Source: Lentisphaeria bacterium (GTDB lineage: Bacteria; Verrucomicrobiota; Lentisphaeria; Victivallales; Victivallaceae). From it: 64,000 bases of DNA. The notes below the pieces were generated by a model. That model ran no database searches, was not told the origin of the DNA, and saw only the letters and a program-made list of their open reading frames with translations. Both the position numbers and the translations under genes were made by a program. Positions 53,863-61,357 of this stretch are shown in pieces; position 1 is the stretch's first letter; each line of letters opens with the position of its first letter. The DNA lies in contig JAFTUS010000084.1 in assembly GCA_017466125.1 (NCBI GenBank), forward strand, positions 28,622 through 92,621, read 5' to 3'.

Positions 53863-56420
53863 TTCAAATGTTCCTTTCCTGTTACAATTAAATGATATTC
53901 GCCTGAAGGCAATATTGTATTTTCACTTATTTCTGCGGCGATCCACCCGGCGGGCAGTTCGACCCGTGCTGAAGAGTTGCAGGGAATGGCGATATGCCAT
54001 TGCAGTTCGTTACTGTTTTTCCACTCCCAGCGGGAAATGATGCGTCCGTACATACTTTCGTACTCTCCTGCGGCAAATTGCAGTTTTGCGGTGAACACCG
54101 GAGAAAGTGTGATCTGTTTCCCCCCGGCGAGGCCCTGTTCTTCCATCAACTGAATACCGCAGATATTCCGGTAGAAAAACTCTGCAACTGCCCCGTAGGC
54201 ATAGTGATTGAAGGAGTTCATCGTCACGTCGCCGAACCCTTTTTCCGCCGTCCATGAATCCCAGCGTTCCCAGAATGTCGTTGCCCCCTGAATTACGGAA
54301 TAGAGCCACGAAGGGTATGTTTTCTGCATCAGAAGTTCCAGCGCAAGGTCATTTTTACCGCAGCGGGACAAGGTTCCCAGCAGCAGCGGAGTGCCGAGAA
54401 AACCCGTACTCAAATGGGTATCGCGTTTCCGGATATCTTCCGTTAAAATGTGTAATGTCTGACCGTTGTCATTTTCCGGAAGCAATTCAAAGTGCAATGC
54501 AAGCAGAGCCGCACTTTGCGTTTTTATCAGCAGTTCTCCAGACGGAGAATAAAATTTCCGCAGAAACGCCGCTTTTATCTGTCCGAACATCTCTTCACGG
54601 CGCATTGCCTCTTCTTCCTGTCCGAGAATACGGCAGATGCGAACGAACAGCCGGGTCATACCGGCAAAATAGGCAGTAGTGAGAAATTCTTCATCCAGCG
54701 GAACATCATGACCGAGCCAGTCGCCGTAACGGGCATTTTTGACCAGCCAGGTGCCGTTAGATGCCTTCTCCTGAACATCCAGATATTCTGCCATATTAGC
54801 GGCGTACTCTTCCAGCAGCCGCGTGTCGCCATATTTTTTGAAAAGTTCCCACGGCACAAGCAATCCGGCATCGCTCCAGCCGCTTGCCCAGTGTGCCGGG
54901 TCCTTGAGTTTGCAGACATAGGGGGCTATTTCCGGAAACGCCCCGAAATAGCGGCAGGCGTTGAGGTCGCGCAGCCATTTTGTATAAAATCCGGGGGTAA
55001 AGTAGTTGAACGAGGCTGTCGGAGCAAAGATTTGCGTATCGGCACTCCAGCCCTGCCGTTCATCCCGCTGCGGACAATCGGTCGGAATGTCAAGAAAATT
55101 TCCCCGTTGCCCCCAAAAGGCATTTTGATACAAGCGGTTGAGCAGTTCATCAGAAGACTCAAAGTATCCGGTGCGCTCCAGATCCGAGTGGATGACCCTT
55201 GCCGAAACCATATCCGGCGTAATTTCCGTCAAACCGGTGATCTCAAGATAACGGAAGCCGTAAAAGGTGAAACGGGGCGCGTAGGTATGAGGCTGTTCCC
55301 TTTTGGAAATATAGATCGTTTCAGCCTTGGCGGAACGTAAATTTTCCACATAAAGCGAACCATCCGCCTGAAGCATCTCCCCGTGACGGATGCGGATTTG
55401 AGTTCCTTCCGGCAGCGGCGGCAGTTTCAGAAGTTCACTTCCCGTTATATTCTGTCCGAAGTCAACGATAAAACAGCCGTTGCGGGAACGGGTTATTTTC
55501 TGCGGGGGCAGGATTTCGGTCACACGTACGGGTGCGCCCTCCTGCCAGTCCATGGCGATTTCGGGATGTTCTTCGGTGAATACGCCGTTATGCCAGTCGG
55601 AAATCTCCTCCAGACGGGCATCGTAATATTCGCCCATGTAAATATCACTGTACCGTATTGCCCCGGAACCGGAACACTCCCAGGAGGTGTCACTGCAAAT
55701 GATTTCTTTCCTGCCGTCGGCAAGTTCAACGTGCAGTTCCGCCCGCAAGAGCGGATGAGGGCCGTAACCGTGATCTTCGGTATTGACCAAAACGGCGATC
55801 GTGCCGGAGTACCAGCCGTCGGCAAGTTGGATCTGCAACGTATTTTCGCCGCTGTGCAGCAGTTCGGCGGCATCGTACACCTGATACTGCACCCGCGAGT
55901 AGTAGTCCGTCCAGCCGGGGGCAAACAGTTCATTACCGACTTTCACCCCATTGAGTTCCGCCTCATAAAGTCCGAGGGCGGAAAGAAAGAGCCGTGCTTT
56001 GATAACGTCGCTTTTGAGGGTGAATTTCTTACGGAAATGGTCCACCGGACGCATATTTTTTTCTCCGGCGTATGCGCCGATCCATGCGCCCTGCCATGCA
56101 CTCCCGGCAAAACCGGTTTCAAAGAACGCTTCTGCCTTTTCCTGCAGGAATTCACAGCCGTCCTCCATACGGACACCGGCACGCCAGAAATAACGGGTGT
56201 GGGGCTGAAGTTTTTTTCCGGAATAGACGATCTGAATACTCTCTGCTGACTGCTGCCAGCCGGAGTCCCACATAACTGTACCATCTGACTGCTGAACGAT
56301 GATGCGCCGGGCGGATTGCTCCGCCGCACTGCCCCGGAGTTTGTAACTGAACCGGGGGTGCGGAGCATCCATGCCCAAAGGATCACATTTGTATTCTGTT
56401 TTCAGATCGTACAGTTCCAT
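53859..56420 (-). CDS. Alpha-L-rhamnosidase, GH78
   Basis: This 853-residue protein without signal peptide is a full-length bacterial GH78. N-terminal domains (LKTEYKCDPLGMDAPHPRFS, RYFWRAGVRMEDG, HFRKKFTL) lead to the rhamnosidase N domain (SALGLYEAELNGVKVGNELF). The catalytic (alpha/alpha)6 barrel has the classic motif DCPQRDERQGWSADTQIF near residue 447, then LRDLNACRYFG and VTMNSFNHYAYGAVAEF. It ends in a C-terminal beta sandwich (IPCNSSARVELPAG). It hydrolyses terminal alpha-L-rhamnose, probably from rhamnogalacturonan or glycoside fragments. It overlaps the symporter start by 4 bp and follows the DUF4091 gene by 9 bp. Confidence 0.95.
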   Translation of the reverse strand: MELYDLKTEYKCDPLGMDAPHPRFSYKLRGSAAEQSARRIIVQQSDGTVMWDSGWQQSAESIQIVYSGKKLQPHTRYFWRAGVRMEDGCEFLQEKAEAFFETGFAGSAWQGAWIGAYAGEKNMRPVDHFRKKFTLKSDVIKARLFLSALGLYEAELNGVKVGNELFAPGWTDYYSRVQYQVYDAAELLHSGENTLQIQLADGWYSGTIAVLVNTEDHGYGPHPLLRAELHVELADGRKEIICSDTSWECSGSGAIRYSDIYMGEYYDARLEEISDWHNGVFTEEHPEIAMDWQEGAPVRVTEILPPQKITRSRNGCFIVDFGQNITGSELLKLPPLPEGTQIRIRHGEMLQADGSLYVENLRSAKAETIYISKREQPHTYAPRFTFYGFRYLEITGLTEITPDMVSARVIHSDLERTGYFESSDELLNRLYQNAFWGQRGNFLDIPTDCPQRDERQGWSADTQIFAPTASFNYFTPGFYTKWLRDLNACRYFGAFPEIAPYVCKLKDPAHWASGWSDAGLLVPWELFKKYGDTRLLEEYAANMAEYLDVQEKASNGTWLVKNARYGDWLGHDVPLDEEFLTTAYFAGMTRLFVRICRILGQEEEAMRREEMFGQIKAAFLRKFYSPSGELLIKTQSAALLALHFELLPENDNGQTLHILTEDIRKRDTHLSTGFLGTPLLLGTLSRCGKNDLALELLMQKTYPSWLYSVIQGATTFWERWDSWTAEKGFGDVTMNSFNHYAYGAVAEFFYRNICGIQLMEEQGLAGGKQITLSPVFTAKLQFAAGEYESMYGRIISRWEWKNSNELQWHIAIPCNSSARVELPAGWIAAEISENTILPSGEYHLIVTGKEHLK

Positions 56421-56429
56421 CGGAGAGAC

Positions 56430-58766
56430 TCACTTGCGTTTTTCCAGCGTTTCTGCGATACGGTTGCGGAGTTCGCGCAATTTTGCGGGATCGCGGGTGA
56501 ATACGGTCATAACGGGCGAAAGTTCGCGGCACATTTTTCTGGACTCTTTTCCATACAGAGCGAGATAATCATAATCTTCGCTGCCGTCCCGCACATTGGC
56601 AAGACGGATGGAGGGCAGCGGACCGTTTGCGCCGGGATAGAGCAGTTGACCGTCACCGGGCATTTCGTCAATGAGATTCAGCTTGAATGCGCTCTGATAG
56701 CAGACCGTTTCATCGAAGTAACACTCATTTGTCCATGCGTTGACGTGCCAGTAGAGGAAGCCGTCCGATTTATGCTGCCAGGTCTGCCATGCCAGCAGAC
56801 GTCCTTCGATAAAGGGATACTCCACACTGGCAAAGTTGGCATAGGGATATTTCGGGCCGCAGCACACATACCACCAGACCTGATGCCCCATTTTGCGGAG
56901 TTTTGCAGAGAGGGAGTCCACATAGTTTCCGGTGCCGGGGCAGAACCAGTCCGCAGCAAGGCAGTCGGTACGCTGCGGATTTTTTTTGAGAGATTGATAG
57001 ATCCGCGCGGTGGACATGAAAGGCAGATCGCCGTAACGTTCATGGAGCATCTTGCGGACACGGTTCATGGCAGGATAAAACTCATCCCAGCGTTCATCAA
57101 ATCCGTAAACATAGGCGTACTTCATCAATCCGTGTTTGCGCAGCTGCGCCACATAAGGATCGAGCCTGCGTTTGAATTCTTCCATCAATTCATCGGTGTA
57201 ATCCGACACGGGGGAGTAGCAGACCCAGAGCGGATTGTCTTTGGGTTTGGGGACGAGATTGAAGATGTTGAACTGATTCATTCCGCGGGAACGTGCGTAA
57301 AGCAGATCTTCGATGCGGGGTTCTTCAGTCCGGGTGATGTCATCGGGATTGAGCCGGTGATCCAGCATGATATCCCACCCCTCGCGGCGCAGGGCATTTT
57401 TCTCCCTTGCCGGATAAGCACGGAAAAGCCAGTTATCCATGATGCAGAAAGCACTGCGCAAACTGAACGTCTCCGGCAGAGCAAAGTCATACACCTTTAC
57501 CTGAAGCGGAACCTTCTCCGTCCTGCCGTTGATATGGACTTGCACATCTCCCCGGTAGATCCCGGCGGCGGCGTTGCGGTCGGCGGTAACAGTCAGCCAG
57601 ATGCCCTGTGTGGCATTTGCCGGAATTTGAAATTTTCTTGCGGGCAGCAGCGGATCGGGGAGCCAGAAGGCATCCCGGCTGTATCCGTTGGGGTGGTAGT
57701 GATAAGGTCTTCTCCGGGGAATATAGCCGACCCGTTCCCACTTGATTTTTCCTTTGAAAGTTTCGCCTTTCTCATTTTTCAGGAGCGGCAAGGTCAAATC
57801 GACCTCTTTCAACGCTTTTGCGCCGGAAGTGATTTGCAGTTGGATGCTCTCACTTTCCGCTTTCGCCAGCGAAAGAGCCATATCCCGCGGAGCATTGGCG
57901 GCAGGATAAGTCAACGGCGTGATGTTGCTCATGGAGTCGGCGCACCAGATTTGCCAGCGGCCCTTTACCGGATTGGCGATTTTCTTCGTGCTGCGCTTTA
58001 CCGGATAGGAGTATTTTGCATTTTTTCCGGCGCAGGAGACGTAGACATCCAGCACTGCCGGAACTTTTTCGCTTTCAGCGATCCAGCGGATCTCATTGCC
58101 CTGTTTGCGGATGGAAGAGAGAATATTTCCGGCGGCATCTTTCAGTTCGCAGCGGTAGTCCACCTTGCGGAAAAAACGCGCCTGGATAAAGAGTCCGTTT
58201 TCCGAAAAAGGTGCGATGGATTCCATGGAGAGTTGTCCGATCTGCACATCAGGTTCGCCGCGGGTGAAACTCATATCGTCGAACCAGACTTTTCCGGTCA
58301 CATCACTGCGGAAAAGAACGTAGAACTGAACCTTTTTGACCGGCTTCGGCGGCCGGTAGCAGTTGAAGGTATGCCGCCAGTCAAACGTGCCGCTGCCCCA
58401 GAAAGATTTGATAGCCCAGGCATTGGAGTTATCCTCAAACCAGAGGTCGAGCAAAATATCATAATCCACCTCGCCGACAACGCCTTCGGCTTTGCTCCAC
58501 CCGCTGAAAAGGAGCGGAAGTTTGGAAGGCTTGTCATAAACGATGGTCTGCCGGATCCCGCAATAGGGCGAACCTTTTTTCCGTGACATGACAAGGGCTT
58601 TCCCCCCGTTGCGTCCACCGTTCGGAACGATTTTGCAATCCGGATTTTTGAAGTAGATCTCCCACCCTTCCAAACCGGCTTCAAAACCGGGGTTTTTCAG
58701 TTCATTCCCCCACAGGACACCGCCTGCAAGAAGAAGTACTGTCACTGTCAAAAAATATTTCTTCAT
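56430..58766 (-). CDS. Secreted GH123-like (DUF4091) hydrolase with N-terminal CBM-like domain
   Basis: The start is set at 58766 (MKKYFLTVTVLLLAGGVLWG, signal peptide), giving 778 residues. N-terminal CBM4/9-like sandwich (about 20-155: LKNPGFEAGLEGWEIYFKN to TGKVWFDDMSFTR); beta domains; TIM barrel with YVYGFDERWDEF (near 555), whose Asp-Glu pair fits the substrate-assisted GH123 type; and a C-terminal DUF4091 segment, SIRLANVRDGSEDYDYLALY (near 730). GH123 members known are beta-N-acetylgalactosaminidases, but DUF4091 proteins are broad, so the substrate is open. A 15-bp palindrome-containing site lies just upstream. Confidence 0.8.
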   Translation of the reverse strand: MKKYFLTVTVLLLAGGVLWGNELKNPGFEAGLEGWEIYFKNPDCKIVPNGGRNGGKALVMSRKKGSPYCGIRQTIVYDKPSKLPLLFSGWSKAEGVVGEVDYDILLDLWFEDNSNAWAIKSFWGSGTFDWRHTFNCYRPPKPVKKVQFYVLFRSDVTGKVWFDDMSFTRGEPDVQIGQLSMESIAPFSENGLFIQARFFRKVDYRCELKDAAGNILSSIRKQGNEIRWIAESEKVPAVLDVYVSCAGKNAKYSYPVKRSTKKIANPVKGRWQIWCADSMSNITPLTYPAANAPRDMALSLAKAESESIQLQITSGAKALKEVDLTLPLLKNEKGETFKGKIKWERVGYIPRRRPYHYHPNGYSRDAFWLPDPLLPARKFQIPANATQGIWLTVTADRNAAAGIYRGDVQVHINGRTEKVPLQVKVYDFALPETFSLRSAFCIMDNWLFRAYPAREKNALRREGWDIMLDHRLNPDDITRTEEPRIEDLLYARSRGMNQFNIFNLVPKPKDNPLWVCYSPVSDYTDELMEEFKRRLDPYVAQLRKHGLMKYAYVYGFDERWDEFYPAMNRVRKMLHERYGDLPFMSTARIYQSLKKNPQRTDCLAADWFCPGTGNYVDSLSAKLRKMGHQVWWYVCCGPKYPYANFASVEYPFIEGRLLAWQTWQHKSDGFLYWHVNAWTNECYFDETVCYQSAFKLNLIDEMPGDGQLLYPGANGPLPSIRLANVRDGSEDYDYLALYGKESRKMCRELSPVMTVFTRDPAKLRELRNRIAETLEKRK

Positions 58767-58772
58767 GATAAT

Positions 58773-58787
58773 CCTATACGTATATGT
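58773..58787. promoter_or_regulatory. Shared palindromic site, copy 1
   Basis: The 15-mer cctatacgtatatgt, with the perfect palindrome TATACGTATA at its core, is identical to 60191-60205. A CG-centred palindrome is typical of LacI- or GntR-family operators. It lies 6 bp before the start of the GH123-like gene. Confidence 0.55.
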
Positions 58788-58830
58788 GGTTTCAGTACAC
58801 TCCAAAAACATCCATCATTTGGAGGGCCGA

Positions 58831-59370
58831 TCATTCATCCTGATCGGCGGCACGGGTCAAAAAGAGTTCATCGAACCATACTTTCCCGAAAGCGTTATCC
58901 CGCAGAAAAACGTAGAAGCGGATCTTTGTGACCGGCTTATCGGGATAGAATGTTTTTTCAAACCGTTTCCAATCCCACGTTCCGGCGGGCAGTTTGATGC
59001 GCTGCGCCCATGTTGCAGTTCCATCTGCATAATAAATATCCAGATAAAAACTGAAATCATGCTTTTTGCTTTTTTCCAGAACGATGTTTTCAGCCTTGGC
59101 AAAGCCGCCGAAAATGATTGCTTCATTGGAGGGCAGATCGTATTTGACTTCCTGCGAATAACCGCAGAAAGCGGTTGCTTTTTTCCGATTGAAGCACAGG
59201 GACTTTTTGCCGCTTTTGAATACGGCGGAGTCAAAGGCGGCATTGCTCTTGACAAAAGAGTTTTTCCATGCGGAGGAGCCGTTCTCAAAACCGGGGTCTT
59301 TCAAGTCATTGGCAAAGACACCCGGAAGAACCGCACAAACAAGCCCGAATACAAAACAGATCTTTTTCAT
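58831..59370 (-). CDS. Small secreted CBM4/9-like protein
   Basis: This 179-residue protein has signal peptide MKKICFVFGLVCAVLPGVFA. The rest is one beta-sandwich clearly related to the N-terminal domain of the adjacent GH123-like enzyme: compare LKDPGFENGSSAWKNSFVKS with LKNPGFEAGLEGWEIYFKN, and GKVWFDELFLTR with GKVWFDDMSFTR. It ends right after that domain, so it is either a stand-alone binding protein or the truncated remainder of a duplicated enzyme. It follows the pseudopilin by 9 bp and precedes the enzyme by 64 bp. Confidence 0.75.
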   Translation of the reverse strand: MKKICFVFGLVCAVLPGVFANDLKDPGFENGSSAWKNSFVKSNAAFDSAVFKSGKKSLCFNRKKATAFCGYSQEVKYDLPSNEAIIFGGFAKAENIVLEKSKKHDFSFYLDIYYADGTATWAQRIKLPAGTWDWKRFEKTFYPDKPVTKIRFYVFLRDNAFGKVWFDELFLTRAADQDE

Positions 59371-59379
59371 AAAAACACC

Positions 59380-60054
59380 TTACGGCTGATCGAGGAACCA
59401 TTCATTCACCAGCGTGGTGGTCTGCACAGCTTCGGCATGACCATCGGCAAACACAGCATTGAAGCGGCCGGCATGACGGCGGTCAATGCAGCAGTCGGCG
59501 TGTCCTTCCGTTACAAAATTGAAGTTCCAGGGACCGAGAGAGGTGCTGTCAAAAATCGCCACTTTCTTGGAGGCGGACTTGATCGAGCTGAGTTTGATGC
59601 AGGCGGGGTTTGCCTTACCGGTGGCCTCAATCGCGCCCCACGAATTCATACGGCCGTAACTTTTGGAGTACAATTTTTCCACGGCGCCGTCATCTTTGGA
59701 GGGGCGGTTGTTGGTATAAAGAGTCTGTTCGCAGGAGGGACAGCGGAAAACGGAGTCATTATTGACATAAAGTTTATTCAGCAAATCGGGGAAATACCAG
59801 AGTTTACCATCGCCTTGACCATAGGAGTGCTGGGGCAGAGCCATATCGTTGTAATCATCTGCATAGAAAACCAGCGCATTGCCCATCTGTTTGAGATTAT
59901 TGGTACAACTGATCGCATGAACCTTGGCACGAGCCTTGTTCAAAGCGGGCAGCAGCATGGCGGCGAGGATTGCAATAATGGCGATTACTACCAGAAGTTC
60001 GATAAGAGTGAAACGTTTTGTTTGCATGACACGGTTGAATTCATTTTTCTTCAT
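59380..60054 (-). CDS. Prepilin-like protein with H-x9-DG motif (locus F)
   Basis: The start is placed at 60054 ([20 protein letters not shown]), which has RBS AAAGGAGAA seven bases upstream; this gives 224 residues. A class III signal follows a 14-residue basic leader ([18 protein letters not shown]). The C-terminal motif is [17 protein letters not shown]. It is the first gene of operon F, followed by CBM protein, GH123-like, GH78, symporter and esterase. No regulator gene is adjacent, unlike the other five loci; control may come through the palindromic site at 60191. Confidence 0.9.
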   Translation of the reverse strand: MKKNEFNRVMQTKRFTLIELLVVIAIIAILAAMLLPALNKARAKVHAISCTNNLKQMGNALVFYADDYNDMALPQHSYGQGDGKLWYFPDLLNKLYVNNDSVFRCPSCEQTLYTNNRPSKDDGAVEKLYSKSYGRMNSWGAIEATGKANPACIKLSSIKSASKKVAIFDSTSLGPWNFNFVTEGHADCCIDRRHAGRFNAVFADGHAEAVQTTTLVNEWFLDQP

Positions 60055-60190
60055 AGTCTGTTCTCCTTTTTTTACAAAATGGTTACTTGGAAAAATTGTC
60101 TGCTTTCTGAATACGGTCCGGCAGATACCGGGGCGAAAAAGTTTTGTTATATTGTCCTTTCCTGTTTTGATTTTACTCAAGGGAATGTTC

Positions 60191-60205
60191 CCTATACGTA
60201 TATGT
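60191..60205. promoter_or_regulatory. Shared palindromic site, copy 2 (operon F upstream)
   Basis: Same 15-mer cctatacgtatatgt as at 58773-58787. Here it lies about 137 bp upstream of the first gene of operon F. A minus-strand TATAAC-like -10 follows nearer the gene, but no clear -35, which would fit an activated promoter. Two identical sites in one operon region suggest one regulator, not encoded in the adjacent sequence. Confidence 0.55.
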
Positions 60206-60350
60206 AACTTACGTAAAAATTAATTTAGCGTCTGTTTTTAAAAAGTCAAATTCGATTTCAAGATATTTTTTATTTTTTTTGAGACAGGCAATGACAGTAC
60301 GACGTCTCTTCAGACAAAACATGCCAAGTAACGCCGCTTTCGGATTTGGT
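60206..60350. other. Intergenic stretch before the small phage-like genes
   Basis: Together with the promoter region of operon F this makes a gap of about 310 bp without a gene. The part from 60206 to 60350 shows only an AT-rich run and, at its right end, the GGAGGAAG ribosome binding site (60351-60358) of the next plus-strand gene. I see nothing else in it. Confidence 0.5.
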
Positions 60351-60366
60351 GGAGGAAGAGCGGCCC

Positions 60367-60669
60367 ATGGCAAAGAGCGATTTCTTGAAAGATGCCAAAG
60401 AGGCATATAAAAAGCGTTTCCCCAAAAAAGACTGGGACAGCCTCTCCGACAGCACCAAAAAGAAGTATTATTATGAGGCAATGCGGCTCTATGAACAGCG
60501 TACCGGAAAACCAGCATACACGCAAGTTTCCGGCTCGGTATCATTTTCAAATGAACGAGAAATTTTACTTCCACCAACTGGAAAATTTAACATAGAGAGA
60601 GTATATTATGAAAAGGGATCTGATGGAAAAAACACCCGGCAAATCGTGGAGGTGACTTATGGGATTTAA
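60367..60669 (+). CDS. Hypothetical small basic protein (phage-like context)
   Basis: A 100-residue protein with the start chosen at 60367 (MAKSDFLKDAKEAYKKRFPK) because GGAGGAAG lies eight bases before it. The first 50 residues are charged and probably helical, with YKKRFPKKDWDSLSDSTKKK. The second half is beta-like (VSGSVSFSNEREILLPPTGK). I do not recognise it. It overlaps the next gene by 11 bp, an arrangement common in compact phage genomes. The whole 60.3-61.3 kb segment differs in style from the carbohydrate loci and may be a prophage remnant. Confidence 0.5.
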   Translation: MAKSDFLKDAKEAYKKRFPKKDWDSLSDSTKKKYYYEAMRLYEQRTGKPAYTQVSGSVSFSNEREILLPPTGKFNIERVYYEKGSDGKNTRQIVEVTYGI

Positions 60670-60910
60670 AGAACGGATGCAAGGTGATCCTGATGAGTGG
60701 TATTATACTGCCGCATGGGGTTTGTTGCGTTGCAATTGGGACTTCCAAAAACTGAAAGATTGCCAAAGTTCTGATTTTATTCAAAAAACACTTTCCGCCT
60801 TGGAAGTTATCCGCACAAATCGCCCGGAATACCGCAAGGTATTCATTAAAGGCGTGGATGATGCTGTTGCCGCCCCCACAACCGAAGATACGCAACAAAT
60901 CAAGGCGTGA
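60659..60910 (+). CDS. Hypothetical small protein (phage-like context)
   Basis: An 83-residue protein starting MGFKERMQGDPDEWYYTAAW, with RBS GGAGGTG inside the end of the upstream gene. It contains LLRCNWDFQKLKDCQSSDFI and is predicted helical. No family recognised. It overlaps the preceding gene by 11 bp, so translation is coupled, and a good terminator follows nine bases after its stop. Confidence 0.5.
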   Translation: MGFKERMQGDPDEWYYTAAWGLLRCNWDFQKLKDCQSSDFIQKTLSALEVIRTNRPEYRKVFIKGVDDAVAAPTTEDTQQIKA

Positions 60911-60918
60911 TGCAAAAT

Positions 60919-60946
60919 AACACCGGTTCCCTGCCGGTGTTTTTTT
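60919..60946 (+). terminator. Rho-independent terminator after the two small genes
   Basis: An eight-bp stem aacaccgg (60919-60926) / ccggtgtt (60934-60941), seven-base loop and a run of Ts to 60946. Confidence 0.85.
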
Positions 60947-61047
60947 GTGCCTTGATTTCTGGATGGGTTGACAATCCCTTTATTGGGTAAACAAGTACGC
61001 AGAATGTCTGTGGAAAAAAATTAACTCAAAAAAAGAGGATAGACACC

Positions 61048-61278
61048 ATGGGTGTTGCTATCAACGTCAAATCACTGGAAGAAGTACCGGAAATCATGCG
61101 GGAATTTGTAACCGAAGCCGATGGCGGGTTCGACTATGACTTCGACAAGGCATTCAAAGCTCTCAAAGAAGAGCGGGAAGGACGCCGCGCCGACCGCAAA
61201 GAACTGGCAGGTTTCAAAGGGCTGAATGTCACTCCGGAAACCATCAAAGCATTTATTTTTTTACACCAGTCTTTATAA
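61048..61278 (+). CDS. Phage scaffold/minor structural-like protein, truncated
   Basis: A 76-residue protein starting MGVAINVKSLEEVPEIMREF with RBS AAGAGGA. The sequence FDKAFKALKEEREGRRADRK followed by ELAGFKGLNVTPETIKAF resembles the start of phage scaffolding or minor capsid proteins (short acidic lead, then a coiled coil). That family normally continues for more than 100 further residues; here homology-like sequence ends at about 61260 and the frame closes with IFLHQSL. The break is about 55 bp before the left 43-bp direct repeat, suggesting the gene was cut by a later rearrangement. Family assignment is tentative. Confidence 0.4.
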   Translation: MGVAINVKSLEEVPEIMREFVTEADGGFDYDFDKAFKALKEEREGRRADRKELAGFKGLNVTPETIKAFIFLHQSL

Positions 61279-61314
61279 ATTAGCGCAAATTCGCAAGCGT
61301 AAAAGGGGTTCGGA

Positions 61315-61357
61315 ACAACTATCAGAAAGTTTACTTTTCGATCAGTTCATCTTCCCA
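61315..61357. repeat. 43-bp direct repeat, left copy
   Basis: Exactly identical to 63105-63147, 1790 bp away. This copy includes the last 27 bases of the AAA-ATPase gene plus 16 downstream bases. The pair brackets the ATPase gene. Confidence 0.9.

Noticed and set aside
56316..58586. 756-codon plus-strand frame opposite the GH123-like gene
   Set aside because: Antisense to a gene with signal peptide and DUF4091 signature; no RBS or family motif.
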